Positions 8,168 through 16,256 of a DNA stretch of 64,000 nt are shown here, piece after piece (the stretch's first letter is position 1; every line of letters starts with the position of its first letter). The stretch spans positions 24,834 through 88,833 of the forward strand of contig JAGWZL010000004.1 in assembly GCA_018968815.1 (NCBI GenBank), written 5' to 3'. The DNA comes from Verrucomicrobiota bacterium. GTDB lineage: Bacteria; Chlamydiota; Chlamydiia; Chlamydiales; SM23-39. The notes beneath the pieces are model-generated. The model saw only the letters and a program-made list of their open reading frames with translations, searched no databases and had not been told where the DNA came from. A program made the translations under genes and the position numbers.

Positions 8168-8635
8168 ATGCCGATATATACCTTTGCTGCAGAGAAAAAC
8201 CTAAAGCTCATCGAGGAGCGTAATATCAGTTTTGAAGAAGTGATTGTAGCTATAGAAAATAGTCAGATATTGGATGTTTTAGAGCATCCGAATAAAGAGA
8301 AATATGGTAATCAGAAAATGTATGTGATTTTTGTTAACAATTATGTGTATTTAGTTCCCTTTGTTGTAGAGAGAAATGGGAATATTTTTCTCAAAACGAT
8401 TATTCCGAGTCGTAAGAGACTGTTAACAGATTCGGTTTCAGTCGATTTTGGGGTTCTTTTGAACCGATTTTCGATTGAAAAGTTGGGGACCATATCGACA
8501 TCCAGTATATGGCCCCCAACTTTTCAATCGAAAATCGGTCAAAATAATCCCCAAAATCGACGAAATCCGAATCTGTTAACAGTCTCTAAAGCAAAACAAA
8601 GATACTGGAAGGAGGGGCCTCATGAACCAAGATGA
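8168..8635 (+). CDS. BrnT-like toxin carrying an in-frame foldback insertion
   Basis: Residues 1-83 (to TIIPSRK) resemble BrnT-like small ribonuclease toxins, with the closing strands YVYLVPFVVERNGNIFLKT. A 171-bp foldback element then interrupts the gene at codon 83, with a TAA target duplication; the total insert of 174 bp is 58 sense codons, so the frame stays open and the native tail AKQRYWKEGPHEPR follows. Removing the insert restores a contiguous toxin of about 97 residues. Whether the 155-residue product is active is unknown. The 3' end overlaps the antitoxin gene by 14 bp. Confidence 0.75.
   Translation: MPIYTFAAEKNLKLIEERNISFEEVIVAIENSQILDVLEHPNKEKYGNQKMYVIFVNNYVYLVPFVVERNGNIFLKTIIPSRKRLLTDSVSVDFGVLLNRFSIEKLGTISTSSIWPPTFQSKIGQNNPQNRRNPNLLTVSKAKQRYWKEGPHEPR
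8416..8586. mobile_element. 171-bp foldback element (MITE-like) inside toxin gene
   Basis: Ends GAGACTGTTAACAGATTCGG and its inverse are perfectly complementary for 20 bp, and the two arms remain complementary, with few mismatches, almost to a short centre near 8495. It is flanked by TAA on both sides (8413-8415 and 8587-8589), which looks like a 3-bp (or TA) target duplication. It has no transposase, so it would need one supplied elsewhere. A diverged copy of its right arm lies at 51297-51333. Confidence 0.88.
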
Positions 8636-8885
8636 TGAAGAAGACATTGTGTCATCATTTGAGCAAAATGAATGGAAAACAGTAAAAAATGTAAAAAAAG
8701 AAAAAGCAAAAGCCAAGAAAACAGCTGCAAAAACCTTACGTAAGGATATTCGTATTAACATACGGTTGTCTAGCGCAGATGTGCTCAATATTAAACAGAT
8801 CGCAGCATATGAAGGCTTGCCTTATCAAACATTAATTGCGAGTGTGCTCCATAAATATGCAGCGGGACATATGAAGTTTTCGTGA
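8622..8885 (+). CDS. CopG/RHH-type antitoxin (BrnA-like)
   Basis: An 87-residue basic protein. The N-terminal half is charged and lysine-rich; the C-terminal half DIRINIRLSSADVLNIKQIA followed by YEGLPYQTLIASVLHKYA is a ribbon-helix-helix DNA-binding domain as in antitoxins paired with BrnT-like toxins. A strong AAGGAGG site, itself inside the toxin's last codons, precedes the ATG. The toxin-first order fits this family. It should neutralise the toxin and repress the promoter at 8113-8142. Its stop is followed immediately by a repeat fragment. Confidence 0.8.
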   Translation: MNQDDEEDIVSSFEQNEWKTVKNVKKEKAKAKKTAAKTLRKDIRINIRLSSADVLNIKQIAAYEGLPYQTLIASVLHKYAAGHMKFS

Positions 8886-8943
8886 TATACACAAATGAAC
8901 TCACACAGAACCCTTACTTGGATGGGTTCGGACACCCTCTAAC
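8886..8943. repeat. Repeat remnant: TIR-like end plus GAGGGTGTC fragment
   Basis: Begins with TATACACAAATGAACTCA, identical to the terminal repeat of the 173-bp element at 19958-20130. On the other strand it reads AGAGGGTGTCC followed by AAGTAAGGGTTC, and the latter sequence recurs at 51330-51357. Its right part encodes the last eight residues (RGCPNPSK) and the stop of the glycosyltransferase gene on the minus strand. Confidence 0.65.
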
Positions 8944-9954
8944 CGCATTGAGCACCTCTTCGACTCCGATTTGGAGGAAGCAAAAGGGTAGGCGGCATTT
9001 CCGTTTTAAGCAGGGGTCGCACGTGTTGCGTCTTGCAATCACAACCGCTTGCTTGGCCTTATGGGGCCCGCACAGGGCGGGATCGGTCGATGCGTAAATG
9101 GCCACAACCGGTTTCTTCAGGGCGCATGCTAGATGCACGGGGCCCGTGTCATTGGAGATCAGCAGATCCATTTGGTTGAGCAAAGCTGCAAATTCTCTCA
9201 GCGATCGAGTCGGCATATCGATATGCGCGCCTGGGATCGCAGAGCCGATTTCCTCCATGAGGGCCCGTTCTTCTTTTGTGCCCGTGATGAGAATTTCACA
9301 ATCCATCTCTTGTTTTAAGCGTTTGCCCAATTCGATGAATTTTTCCTTGGGCCAACGCTTGAATGCGTCCTTAGATCCCGGATGAATCGCAATCCATTTA
9401 CCTGCTACTGCTCGAGGCGGCAATGTTTCGGTCACGAACATCGAGAGCTGCTCTGTGACGGGCCTCACTCCAATCGCCTCTACGATTTTCAGACGGCGCA
9501 CGATCTCATGTTGCGCGCAGTTGGGCAACTTGTGTGTGAGCAAATCATCGAGCCCTTTGTTGATACCGGCCGTGCCGACGAGGGTTTGTGCGCCCAGAAG
9601 CGAGCAAAGGGGCAGCGTGAGCCTTTGCGAGGCGTGGAAAAGGAGCACCGTATCGAATTTCTCTTTAATGAGCTGTCTCCAAAGAGAAAAACAATGTCTC
9701 GACAACGGTTCTTTCAATAAGAACAGTTTATCAATATGCGGATTGTGTTTCAGCACCTGCATCCCTACGGGAGAGGTCAAGACCGCCAGAAAACAATCGG
9801 GAAGACTCGCCCGAATCGATTCAATCGCGGGAGTGGCCCAAAGAGTATCCCCCAAAGCCGTTGTGGCGACGACAAGAATATGATTTTTCTTTGGATTGTG
9901 AGGGATGAAAAGACGCCCCCATTTGACGAGCCCTTTCAAAAGTCTATTTTTCAT
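8914..9954 (-). CDS. Glycosyltransferase family 9 (heptosyltransferase-like)
   Basis: Probable ADP-heptose or related sugar transferase for lipopolysaccharide core, acting at the inner face of the inner membrane. The 346-residue protein has the GT9 N-terminal TTALGDTLWATPAIE, the central AIHPGSKDAFKRWPKEKF, and the C-terminal LISNDTGPVHLACALKKPV donor-site motif. It starts within a 4-bp overlap with carB, so it is co-transcribed with carA-carB. The last eight codons and stop come from a repeat fragment, so the native C-terminus may have been slightly altered. Donor and acceptor sugars cannot be told. Confidence 0.85.
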   Translation of the reverse strand: MKNRLLKGLVKWGRLFIPHNPKKNHILVVATTALGDTLWATPAIESIRASLPDCFLAVLTSPVGMQVLKHNPHIDKLFLLKEPLSRHCFSLWRQLIKEKFDTVLLFHASQRLTLPLCSLLGAQTLVGTAGINKGLDDLLTHKLPNCAQHEIVRRLKIVEAIGVRPVTEQLSMFVTETLPPRAVAGKWIAIHPGSKDAFKRWPKEKFIELGKRLKQEMDCEILITGTKEERALMEEIGSAIPGAHIDMPTRSLREFAALLNQMDLLISNDTGPVHLACALKKPVVAIYASTDPALCGPHKAKQAVVIARRNTCDPCLKRKCRLPFCFLQIGVEEVLNAVRGCPNPSK

Positions 9955-12900
9955 GTGAACACAGTTTCCTTCAACGTGTGAACGGGCAACTGATCCAGTT
10001 TGAGTTCAATCAAACAATGGAGGAACATTTGCGCGAGTTGCAAATTCGTAATCAGCGGAATATGGTGGTCAATGGCGAGTCTGCGGATTTTATAGCCTGC
10101 TGTATTTTTTTCCAGGCCGCGCGGGATATTGATGATCAGATCGACTTTGCGCTCCGCCAGTAAAGTGGCGATATTAGGCTCATATTTTTCCCCCACTTTG
10201 TAGACACATACAGATCCGATGCCCTTTTTAGAAAGGAAATCGTGGGTCCCTTCGGTGGCGTAGAAATCCCACCCCTGCTCTTCTAAAAGGGCGAGCGATT
10301 CGACCAGTTTGATGCGCGATTCGGCAGGAGCGCTGATGAGCAGCCGCTTGCCGCTCAGCGTTTGCTCGGTGGAGGCCCATGAGGCAAAAAGGGCCTCTAA
10401 ATAGTGTTCGCCGATGTGGGCCACCTCTCCCGTCGAGGCCATCTCCACATTGGCCACCGGGTCCGCCCCTTTCAGCCTGCGATAGGAAAATTGGGGCGTT
10501 TTGACCCCCACATAGTCGAGCTCGAGCGTCTCATAGATGCGCGGTTTATATTGATTCAAAATCAGCTCAGCGCAGATTTCAATTAAATTGTGCCCGGTCA
10601 CTTTCGAAACAAACGGAAACGAACGGGATGCTCTCACATTGCATTCAATCACTTGGATGGCGTTGTCTTTCGCAATGAACTGAAGATTAAAGGGACCTGT
10701 CATGTCGAGCGCTTTGACAATGGCGCGTGTGATCTTCTTGGCCCGCCGAATGGTCTCGAGGTATAGGCGCTGCGGCGGCAGAACAAGCGTGGCATCGCCC
10801 GAATGCACGCCCGCATTTTCCACATGTTCTGAAATCGCCGATACGAGAACCTCTCCCTCTTGAGCGACCCCGTCGATTTCCAACTCTTTTGCATTTTCGA
10901 TGAATTTGGAAATGACGATCGGATGGTCCGGAGAGATGAGCGTCGCCTCTTTCAGATATTTTTCGAGCTCTTCTACATCGGTCACGACATTCATCGCAGA
11001 GCCCGATAACACATAGGAGGGGCGAATGAGGACAGGATAGCCGACCTCTTCGGCAAAGGTTTTGGCGGTTTTGAGATCGGTGGCGCGGCACCAGGCAGGC
11101 TGATCGATGCCCAATTCCCGCAGCAGAGTGGAAAAGGTGTCTCGATTCTCGGCCCGATCGATGCTCGTCGCCGGCGTTCCAAAAATCGGCACCCCTTTTT
11201 TGTGCAGCGCGAACGCTAAATTGTTGGCGATTTGACCGCCCACCGATACGACAAAGCCTTTCGGCCTTTCAAACTCGGCGATATCGAGCACTCTTTCTAA
11301 TGTGAGTTCTTCAAAATAGAGTCGATCCGATTCATCGAAATCGGTCGAGACCGTTTCTGGGTTGGAGTTGATCAGAATCACTTCGCTGCCCAATTTCCTG
11401 AGCGTTCGGGCCATATTGACGGCGCACCAATCAAATTCCACCGAAGAGCCGATGCAATAGGGCCCTGAGCCTAAGACAACGGTCGGTTTTTTCTTGGAGG
11501 GGCTCACATCGTGTTCGATCGCGCTGTAGGTTGTGTACAAATAGTTGGTCTCGGCGTCAAACTCTCCCGCGAGCGTGTCGATTTGTTTGACAAACGGGAT
11601 GATTTTATATTGTTTCCTCAGCTCTCGGATCTCCTCTTCGCTTCTTTTTTTCATTCTGGCGATCGATTTGTCTGAGAAGCCGAGCTCTTTGGCCTGGCGC
11701 AGCAGCCCCGCATCGAGCTTGGCTTTGCAGAACGCCTTTTGAAAGTCTGCCAATGCGCTCAGCTGATGTAAAAACCACCGGTCGATGCGAGAGGCCGCAT
11801 AGGCTTTTTCAACACTGCCCCCATTTTGAAAGAACTGATAGAGGGCAAAAATTCTCCGATCGGTGGGGGCTTGGATGTCTACCAGAGGTTCTGCGATTTC
11901 TTCAGGGGAGTGGTCGATGCCGCTAGAGCCGATATTGAGCATCCGAATGCCTTTTTGGAGCGCTTCGGGAAACGATCTGCCGATGGCCATCACCTCCCCG
12001 ACGCTTTTCATTTCGGTGCCAATGGTTCTCTCTGCGCTTTTAAGTTTTTGGATGTCCCAGCGGGGGATTTTGACGACGACGTAGTCCAATGCGGGTTCGA
12101 AAAAGGCGCTTGTTTTTTTCGTGATCGCATTTTGGATTTCATCCAATCTCAGTCCGAGCGCCAATTTGGCGGCGACAAAGGCGAGCGGATAGCCAGTCGC
12201 CTTGGAGGCGAGGGCGCTGGAGCGGGAGAGGCGGGCATTCATCTCGATCACCCGGTATTCGCTGTTTTCTGGGTTCAGGGCGAATTGCACATTGCATTCC
12301 CCTTGAATCTGAAAGTGGCGGGCGCACTGAATCGCAATGGCGCGCAAGCGGTGAAACTCTTCATTGTTCAGCGTTTGGGAGGGGGCGATCACAATGCTTT
12401 CGCCGGTGTGGATCCCCATCGGATCCAAATTTTCCATGTTGCAAATCGTGAGCGTTTGATCGGCCACATCGCGGATCACCTCATACTCAAATTCCTTCCA
12501 GCCGAGCAGATATTCTTCGATGAGGATTTGCGGGGCGGCTTGCAGGGCTTGTTGGGCGCGTAGGCGCATTTCGGCTTCCTGTTCAATTTTTCCCGAGCCA
12601 AGGCCGCCTAGAGAAAAACCGGAACGCATCATCACCGGATAGCCGATTTGACGCGCCGCTTGCAGGGCCTCCTCAACCGTGCGAGCTGCGATGCTTTTGG
12701 GGGAAAGGATGCCGATCGAGGTCAAATGGTTTTTGAACAGATCCCGATCTTCGGTCAGACGGATCGACTCGATCGATGTGCCGAGCACGGGGACATGATA
12801 TTTTTTTAAAATGCCCGCTTCTTCAAGCTGTAAGCCGAGATTGAGGGCTGTTTGTCCGCCAAAACTGAGGAGGATGGCCGATGGCTTTTCTTTGGCGATG

Positions 12901-13112
12901 ATTTTTTCAACCGTTGGCACATTGAGAGGCTCTAAATAGACCTCATCAGCCATATCGGCATCGGTTTGCACCGTTGCGATGTTGGGATTGACGAGGATCG
13001 TTTTGAGCCCCTCTTCTTTGAGCGCTTTGATGGCCTGCGAGCCTGAATAGTCGAATTCGCCTGCTTGGCCGATGCGCAATCCGCCAGAGCCTAAAAGAAG
13101 CACGCTTTTCAC
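9951..13112 (-). CDS. carB: Carbamoyl phosphate synthase large subunit
   Basis: Makes carbamoyl phosphate from bicarbonate, two ATP and ammonia channelled from CarA. The 1053 residues (E. coli 1073) show the duplicated ATP-grasp architecture: LLLGSGGLRIGQAGEFDYSG with MRSGFSLGGLGSG in the first half, and VLGSGPYCIGSSVEFDWC with LIRPSYVLSGSAMNVV in the second, then a C-terminal MGS-like allosteric domain from about residue 925. Both halves look intact. The start overlaps carA by 4 bp and the end overlaps a glycosyltransferase by 4 bp, giving a tight three-gene unit. Confidence 0.97.
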   Translation of the reverse strand: MKSVLLLGSGGLRIGQAGEFDYSGSQAIKALKEEGLKTILVNPNIATVQTDADMADEVYLEPLNVPTVEKIIAKEKPSAILLSFGGQTALNLGLQLEEAGILKKYHVPVLGTSIESIRLTEDRDLFKNHLTSIGILSPKSIAARTVEEALQAARQIGYPVMMRSGFSLGGLGSGKIEQEAEMRLRAQQALQAAPQILIEEYLLGWKEFEYEVIRDVADQTLTICNMENLDPMGIHTGESIVIAPSQTLNNEEFHRLRAIAIQCARHFQIQGECNVQFALNPENSEYRVIEMNARLSRSSALASKATGYPLAFVAAKLALGLRLDEIQNAITKKTSAFFEPALDYVVVKIPRWDIQKLKSAERTIGTEMKSVGEVMAIGRSFPEALQKGIRMLNIGSSGIDHSPEEIAEPLVDIQAPTDRRIFALYQFFQNGGSVEKAYAASRIDRWFLHQLSALADFQKAFCKAKLDAGLLRQAKELGFSDKSIARMKKRSEEEIRELRKQYKIIPFVKQIDTLAGEFDAETNYLYTTYSAIEHDVSPSKKKPTVVLGSGPYCIGSSVEFDWCAVNMARTLRKLGSEVILINSNPETVSTDFDESDRLYFEELTLERVLDIAEFERPKGFVVSVGGQIANNLAFALHKKGVPIFGTPATSIDRAENRDTFSTLLRELGIDQPAWCRATDLKTAKTFAEEVGYPVLIRPSYVLSGSAMNVVTDVEELEKYLKEATLISPDHPIVISKFIENAKELEIDGVAQEGEVLVSAISEHVENAGVHSGDATLVLPPQRLYLETIRRAKKITRAIVKALDMTGPFNLQFIAKDNAIQVIECNVRASRSFPFVSKVTGHNLIEICAELILNQYKPRIYETLELDYVGVKTPQFSYRRLKGADPVANVEMASTGEVAHIGEHYLEALFASWASTEQTLSGKRLLISAPAESRIKLVESLALLEEQGWDFYATEGTHDFLSKKGIGSVCVYKVGEKYEPNIATLLAERKVDLIINIPRGLEKNTAGYKIRRLAIDHHIPLITNLQLAQMFLHCLIELKLDQLPVHTLKETVFT

Positions 13113-14149
13113 AGTCGCTCCACAAATTGTTGAAAGACATAAAAGGCATCGGTGGGTCCTGGGTGGCTTTCAGGGTGAAATTGCACTGCGAAGAAGGGCA
13201 GTTTTTTGTGCATAATCCCCTCCACCGAATGGTCGTTTAAACTTCTGAAATGGACTTGCCAATCTGCGGGTAGGCTTTTTTCATCGATCGCATATCCATG
13301 GTTTTGCGAAGTTAACAGCGCCCGCTGTCTTTGTAGATCGATGCAAGGATGGTTTTGTCCGCGGTGTCCGAACTTGAGTTTGTAGGTTTTCCCTCCAATC
13401 GCAAGGGCGAGCAGCTGGGCGCCGAGACAAATGCCCATGAACGGCTTTTTGCGGCCTAAGTTTTTTCGCAAAATGGCGATGGTTTCTGTGCAAGAGGCCG
13501 GATCGCCAGGTCCATTCGAGAGAAAAAGACCGTCGTAGTCTTCTTCGGAATAGTCGTAATTGTATGGGACGCGCACCACTTGCACATCGAACTGCAGCAA
13601 AGAACGGACAATGTTTTCTTTCATGCCGCAGTCGACGGCGATGATTTTTTTGCGTCCGGCGCCGTAGATCTGTTTCTGTGCGAGCGACACTTTTTGCACG
13701 AGGTGTTCTGCATTGGGGTCGACAAATTGTTTGGGGGCGCGGCCTCTACAAATCGCTCCGAGGGCGACCCCTTTTTTTCTCAGCAATTTGGTGAGCGCGC
13801 GCGTGTCAACGCCGCAAATGAGGGGCACTTTTTGTTCTTCGAGCCATTTGAGAAAAGTGGTTTGCGCATTCCAGTGGCTCGGGATGGGATTGATCCAGCC
13901 TGCGACGACTCCAGCGGCTTGGATTTTTTGCGATTCCCAGGTGTCAGAGGGCGGCACGCCATAATTCCCGATCAGGGGAAACGTAAAGGTGAGAATCTGG
14001 CCCGCGAAAGAGGGGTCGGTTAAAGACTCCACATAGCCGGTCATGCCCGTTGAAAAAACGACTTCGCCAAAGAAATTCCTGTCTTGCCATTCAGGAGAAA
14101 ATCCGGGAAATGCTTCTCCGGACTCTAGAATCAGTTTAGACATGAACAT
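13109..14149 (-). CDS. carA: Carbamoyl phosphate synthase small subunit
   Basis: Glutaminase subunit feeding ammonia to CarB. 346 residues, somewhat shorter than E. coli CarA (382). N-terminal domain with VVFSTGMTGYVESLTDPSFAG; C-terminal class I amidotransferase with the nucleophile in MGICLGAQLLALAIGG, LTSQNHGYAID, and the catalytic histidine and glutamate in AVQFHPESHPGPTDA. The second residue of the GICLGxQ motif after glycine is alanine rather than the usual histidine. An internal ATG three codons in (MSKLIL) is an equally possible start. It follows hemH by 55 bp. Confidence 0.95.
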   Translation of the reverse strand: MFMSKLILESGEAFPGFSPEWQDRNFFGEVVFSTGMTGYVESLTDPSFAGQILTFTFPLIGNYGVPPSDTWESQKIQAAGVVAGWINPIPSHWNAQTTFLKWLEEQKVPLICGVDTRALTKLLRKKGVALGAICRGRAPKQFVDPNAEHLVQKVSLAQKQIYGAGRKKIIAVDCGMKENIVRSLLQFDVQVVRVPYNYDYSEEDYDGLFLSNGPGDPASCTETIAILRKNLGRKKPFMGICLGAQLLALAIGGKTYKLKFGHRGQNHPCIDLQRQRALLTSQNHGYAIDEKSLPADWQVHFRSLNDHSVEGIMHKKLPFFAVQFHPESHPGPTDAFYVFQQFVERL

Positions 14150-14204
14150 AGTTGGCTACGAGTGTACTGCAGAGGAATTTTTGTTTATAGTGTTTTTTGT
14201 GGAC

Positions 14205-15152
14205 CTATTTTCGCACCAGGGCGTCATTGGCCCAAAGAGTGGGGCTCCGAGCGATTTCGGCCAACGCATCGATCCAATAGGGTTCCAAGTTGAGGGCGGG
14301 GCAGCGATAGGCTTTGAGCCCCTGTTTTTCTACGATGGGTAAGTACAGTTTTTCAATTTCGAAGAGCGTTTCGATGTGATCGGAGGTAAAACTGATGGGC
14401 ACAAAGACCACCGTTGTCCGTCCCTCATTCCATTGCAAGAGGGTCTCGCACGCCTCATTGGTGTAGGGTCTGAGCCATTCGCCTTTGCCAAATTTGGACT
14501 GATAGCAAAGCCGCCCTTTGGCTTTCGGGAAGCCAGACATCACGGCCCGAAAGGAGGCCTGACATTCCTGTTCATACGGATCGCCTTCTTCAATAAAGCG
14601 TTTTGGCACTCCATGTGCGGAAAACAGGAGTAACGTCTCCTTTTCATCGAGCTGCTTTTCCTGCAGAAAATCGCGGATGCGCCGTTGATAGGAGGCGATG
14701 AACGCGGGGTGGTCGGCATACGATTTGATCCACCGAAGCTTTTGAGAGGGGGCGAAAAAGCGGGCAATGCTTCCCGTAGTGGCGTAGCAAAATTGGGGAA
14801 ATAGCGGCAGGACGATGTGTTCATTCGCTTTGGCCAATTGAGCGCGTGTCTCTGCATGCGTGGCAATGAGGTATCTGTGAAACGTATGCACGGGCGCGCG
14901 CAACGGATGCGACAATTTCTCTTTGAGGGCCTCGGTATCGAAGTAGATGGGGGATTTGTCGCCAATTTCGATATAGTCTTCCCGCACTTTGACGGCCCGT
15001 TTGCGCGCGATTCTACCGAAAAACCAGTTGTGCACAAATGGAGGGAAACGGCTTCGGATCACATCTCGATCGCAAAGCAATGCGGTGAGGAACGAGGGGA
15101 TCTCATCTAGGTTCCGAGGACCGCCAAAATTGACCAAGAGATAGGGGGGCAT
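14205..15152 (-). CDS. hemH: Ferrochelatase
   Basis: Inserts iron into protoporphyrin IX, the last step of haem synthesis. The 315-residue protein begins PPYLLVNFGGPRNLDEI and carries the catalytic histidine motif LLFSAHGVPKRFIEEGDPY, CYQSKFGKGEWLRP and the C-terminal FVPISFTSDHIETLFEIEKL with its conserved glutamate. All are classic ferrochelatase blocks. It lies upstream of carA on the same strand and may share its transcript. A second porphyrin-type enzyme (coproporphyrin ferrochelatase) cannot be excluded from sequence reading alone. Confidence 0.93.
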   Translation of the reverse strand: MPPYLLVNFGGPRNLDEIPSFLTALLCDRDVIRSRFPPFVHNWFFGRIARKRAVKVREDYIEIGDKSPIYFDTEALKEKLSHPLRAPVHTFHRYLIATHAETRAQLAKANEHIVLPLFPQFCYATTGSIARFFAPSQKLRWIKSYADHPAFIASYQRRIRDFLQEKQLDEKETLLLFSAHGVPKRFIEEGDPYEQECQASFRAVMSGFPKAKGRLCYQSKFGKGEWLRPYTNEACETLLQWNEGRTTVVFVPISFTSDHIETLFEIEKLYLPIVEKQGLKAYRCPALNLEPYWIDALAEIARSPTLWANDALVRK

Positions 15153-15247
15153 GAGAGAACGTTAGAGAAATGCTCCATTTTTGGCTAGAGGGGATACGGA
15201 GGCGTTGATCTTATTCTCCGTTTTCTTTAAATTTTAGCTGAGGGAAT

Positions 15248-15970
15248 ATGCGTTTTCTTCGACTTTTTCTTTTGGCTCTTGGGTTTTGTAGCTGTGGTTC
15301 CAATCCAGGCGGTTTTCGCATTGGCTACGATCCCGACTGGTACCCTTCTGATTTTGGCCCCCAAACCTCTTATGTCAACGGCTACACTGCAGAGATGCTT
15401 TTGGAAATGGCTCATCTGAGCGGCATGCGCTTTGAGTTGGTTCGGGCCAATGGGGGCAGTTTATTGGAAGGTTTGCAGGCCAAGAAATATGATGCTGTCC
15501 TCACAACGCTCCCCCCGTATGAATACAACCTCGCCAAATACGACTTTTCAGAGAACTTTCTCGATTTGGGCCCCGTGTTGATCGCCCCCCTCCAAGCGGA
15601 AAAGAACTCTTTGGAAAAATTGGAGGGCGATCTCGTCGGGATCATCACGAACGATCCGGCTGCATTGATTTTAGCCAAACACCCTGCCATCATCATTCGG
15701 CAATACCCGTCTGTCCCGGCGCTGCTCGACGCAGTGGCCCAAGGAGAGATCCAAGGCGCCCTGCTCGCCTACATCCCCGCTGTCAACTATGTGTCAGACC
15801 TGTATTCGGGTATCTTACACATTGTAGGAAAACCGCTGACCCATCAGGGCATTCATCTGGTGGGAGCTAAGGGCGGTCTCGATGCATTCAATCGCAACCT
15901 CGCCTCTTTGCGCAAAAAGAGTGTACTCGAAAAACTCAAACAAAAATGGGAACTGGCTCCCCCTACCTAG
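15248..15970 (+). CDS. Family 3 periplasmic solute-binding lipoprotein
   Basis: Likely captures an amino acid for an ABC importer, as ArtJ does in Chlamydia. 240 residues. The N-terminus has a basic start, a leucine-rich core and LGFCSCG, giving a plausible but imperfect lipobox at the second cysteine. The body follows the family 3 pattern: FRIGYDPDWYPSDF, YTAEMLLEMAHLSGMRFELV, LLEGLQAKKYDAVLTTLPP and a C-terminal KKSVLEKLKQKW helix. No permease or ATPase is adjacent, so partners must be encoded elsewhere. Ligand unknown. Confidence 0.8.
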   Translation: MRFLRLFLLALGFCSCGSNPGGFRIGYDPDWYPSDFGPQTSYVNGYTAEMLLEMAHLSGMRFELVRANGGSLLEGLQAKKYDAVLTTLPPYEYNLAKYDFSENFLDLGPVLIAPLQAEKNSLEKLEGDLVGIITNDPAALILAKHPAIIIRQYPSVPALLDAVAQGEIQGALLAYIPAVNYVSDLYSGILHIVGKPLTHQGIHLVGAKGGLDAFNRNLASLRKKSVLEKLKQKWELAPPT

Positions 15971-16256
15971 AGGGCAATAGTCGCTCGCTCCGGAGACGAA
16001 TTTTGAGGACTCTCCTTGCCAAAAACCGATTCTTCAGGTTGTTTCTGTATAAATACTTTTTTGAAATACCGCGCTAGTTTGGCTCGTTTAAAGAAGTTTT
16101 TTAAACTAACAGGTATTAAAATATTATGTAATGCATACTATTTAATTTTATGTTCAAATTAAGTACATTATCAATTATAATTATCTGATTATGGGTGGAA
16201 ATAGCATTTTAACGAGCTTGACAGGTGCCGCGCTCGTAGTTACAGGAGCTTCTGAT
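15971..16256. other. AT-rich leader before the kinase/glycosyltransferase gene
   Basis: No gene is visible. The composition turns strongly AT-rich from about 16050 to 16190, unlike the flanking genes, and probably contains the promoter of the downstream gene. A GGAG site at 16245-16248 marks the likely translation start. Confidence 0.5.

Noticed and set aside
11826-12563. 245-codon plus-strand frame opposite carB
   Set aside because: Shadow of the ATP-grasp coding region with no independent support.
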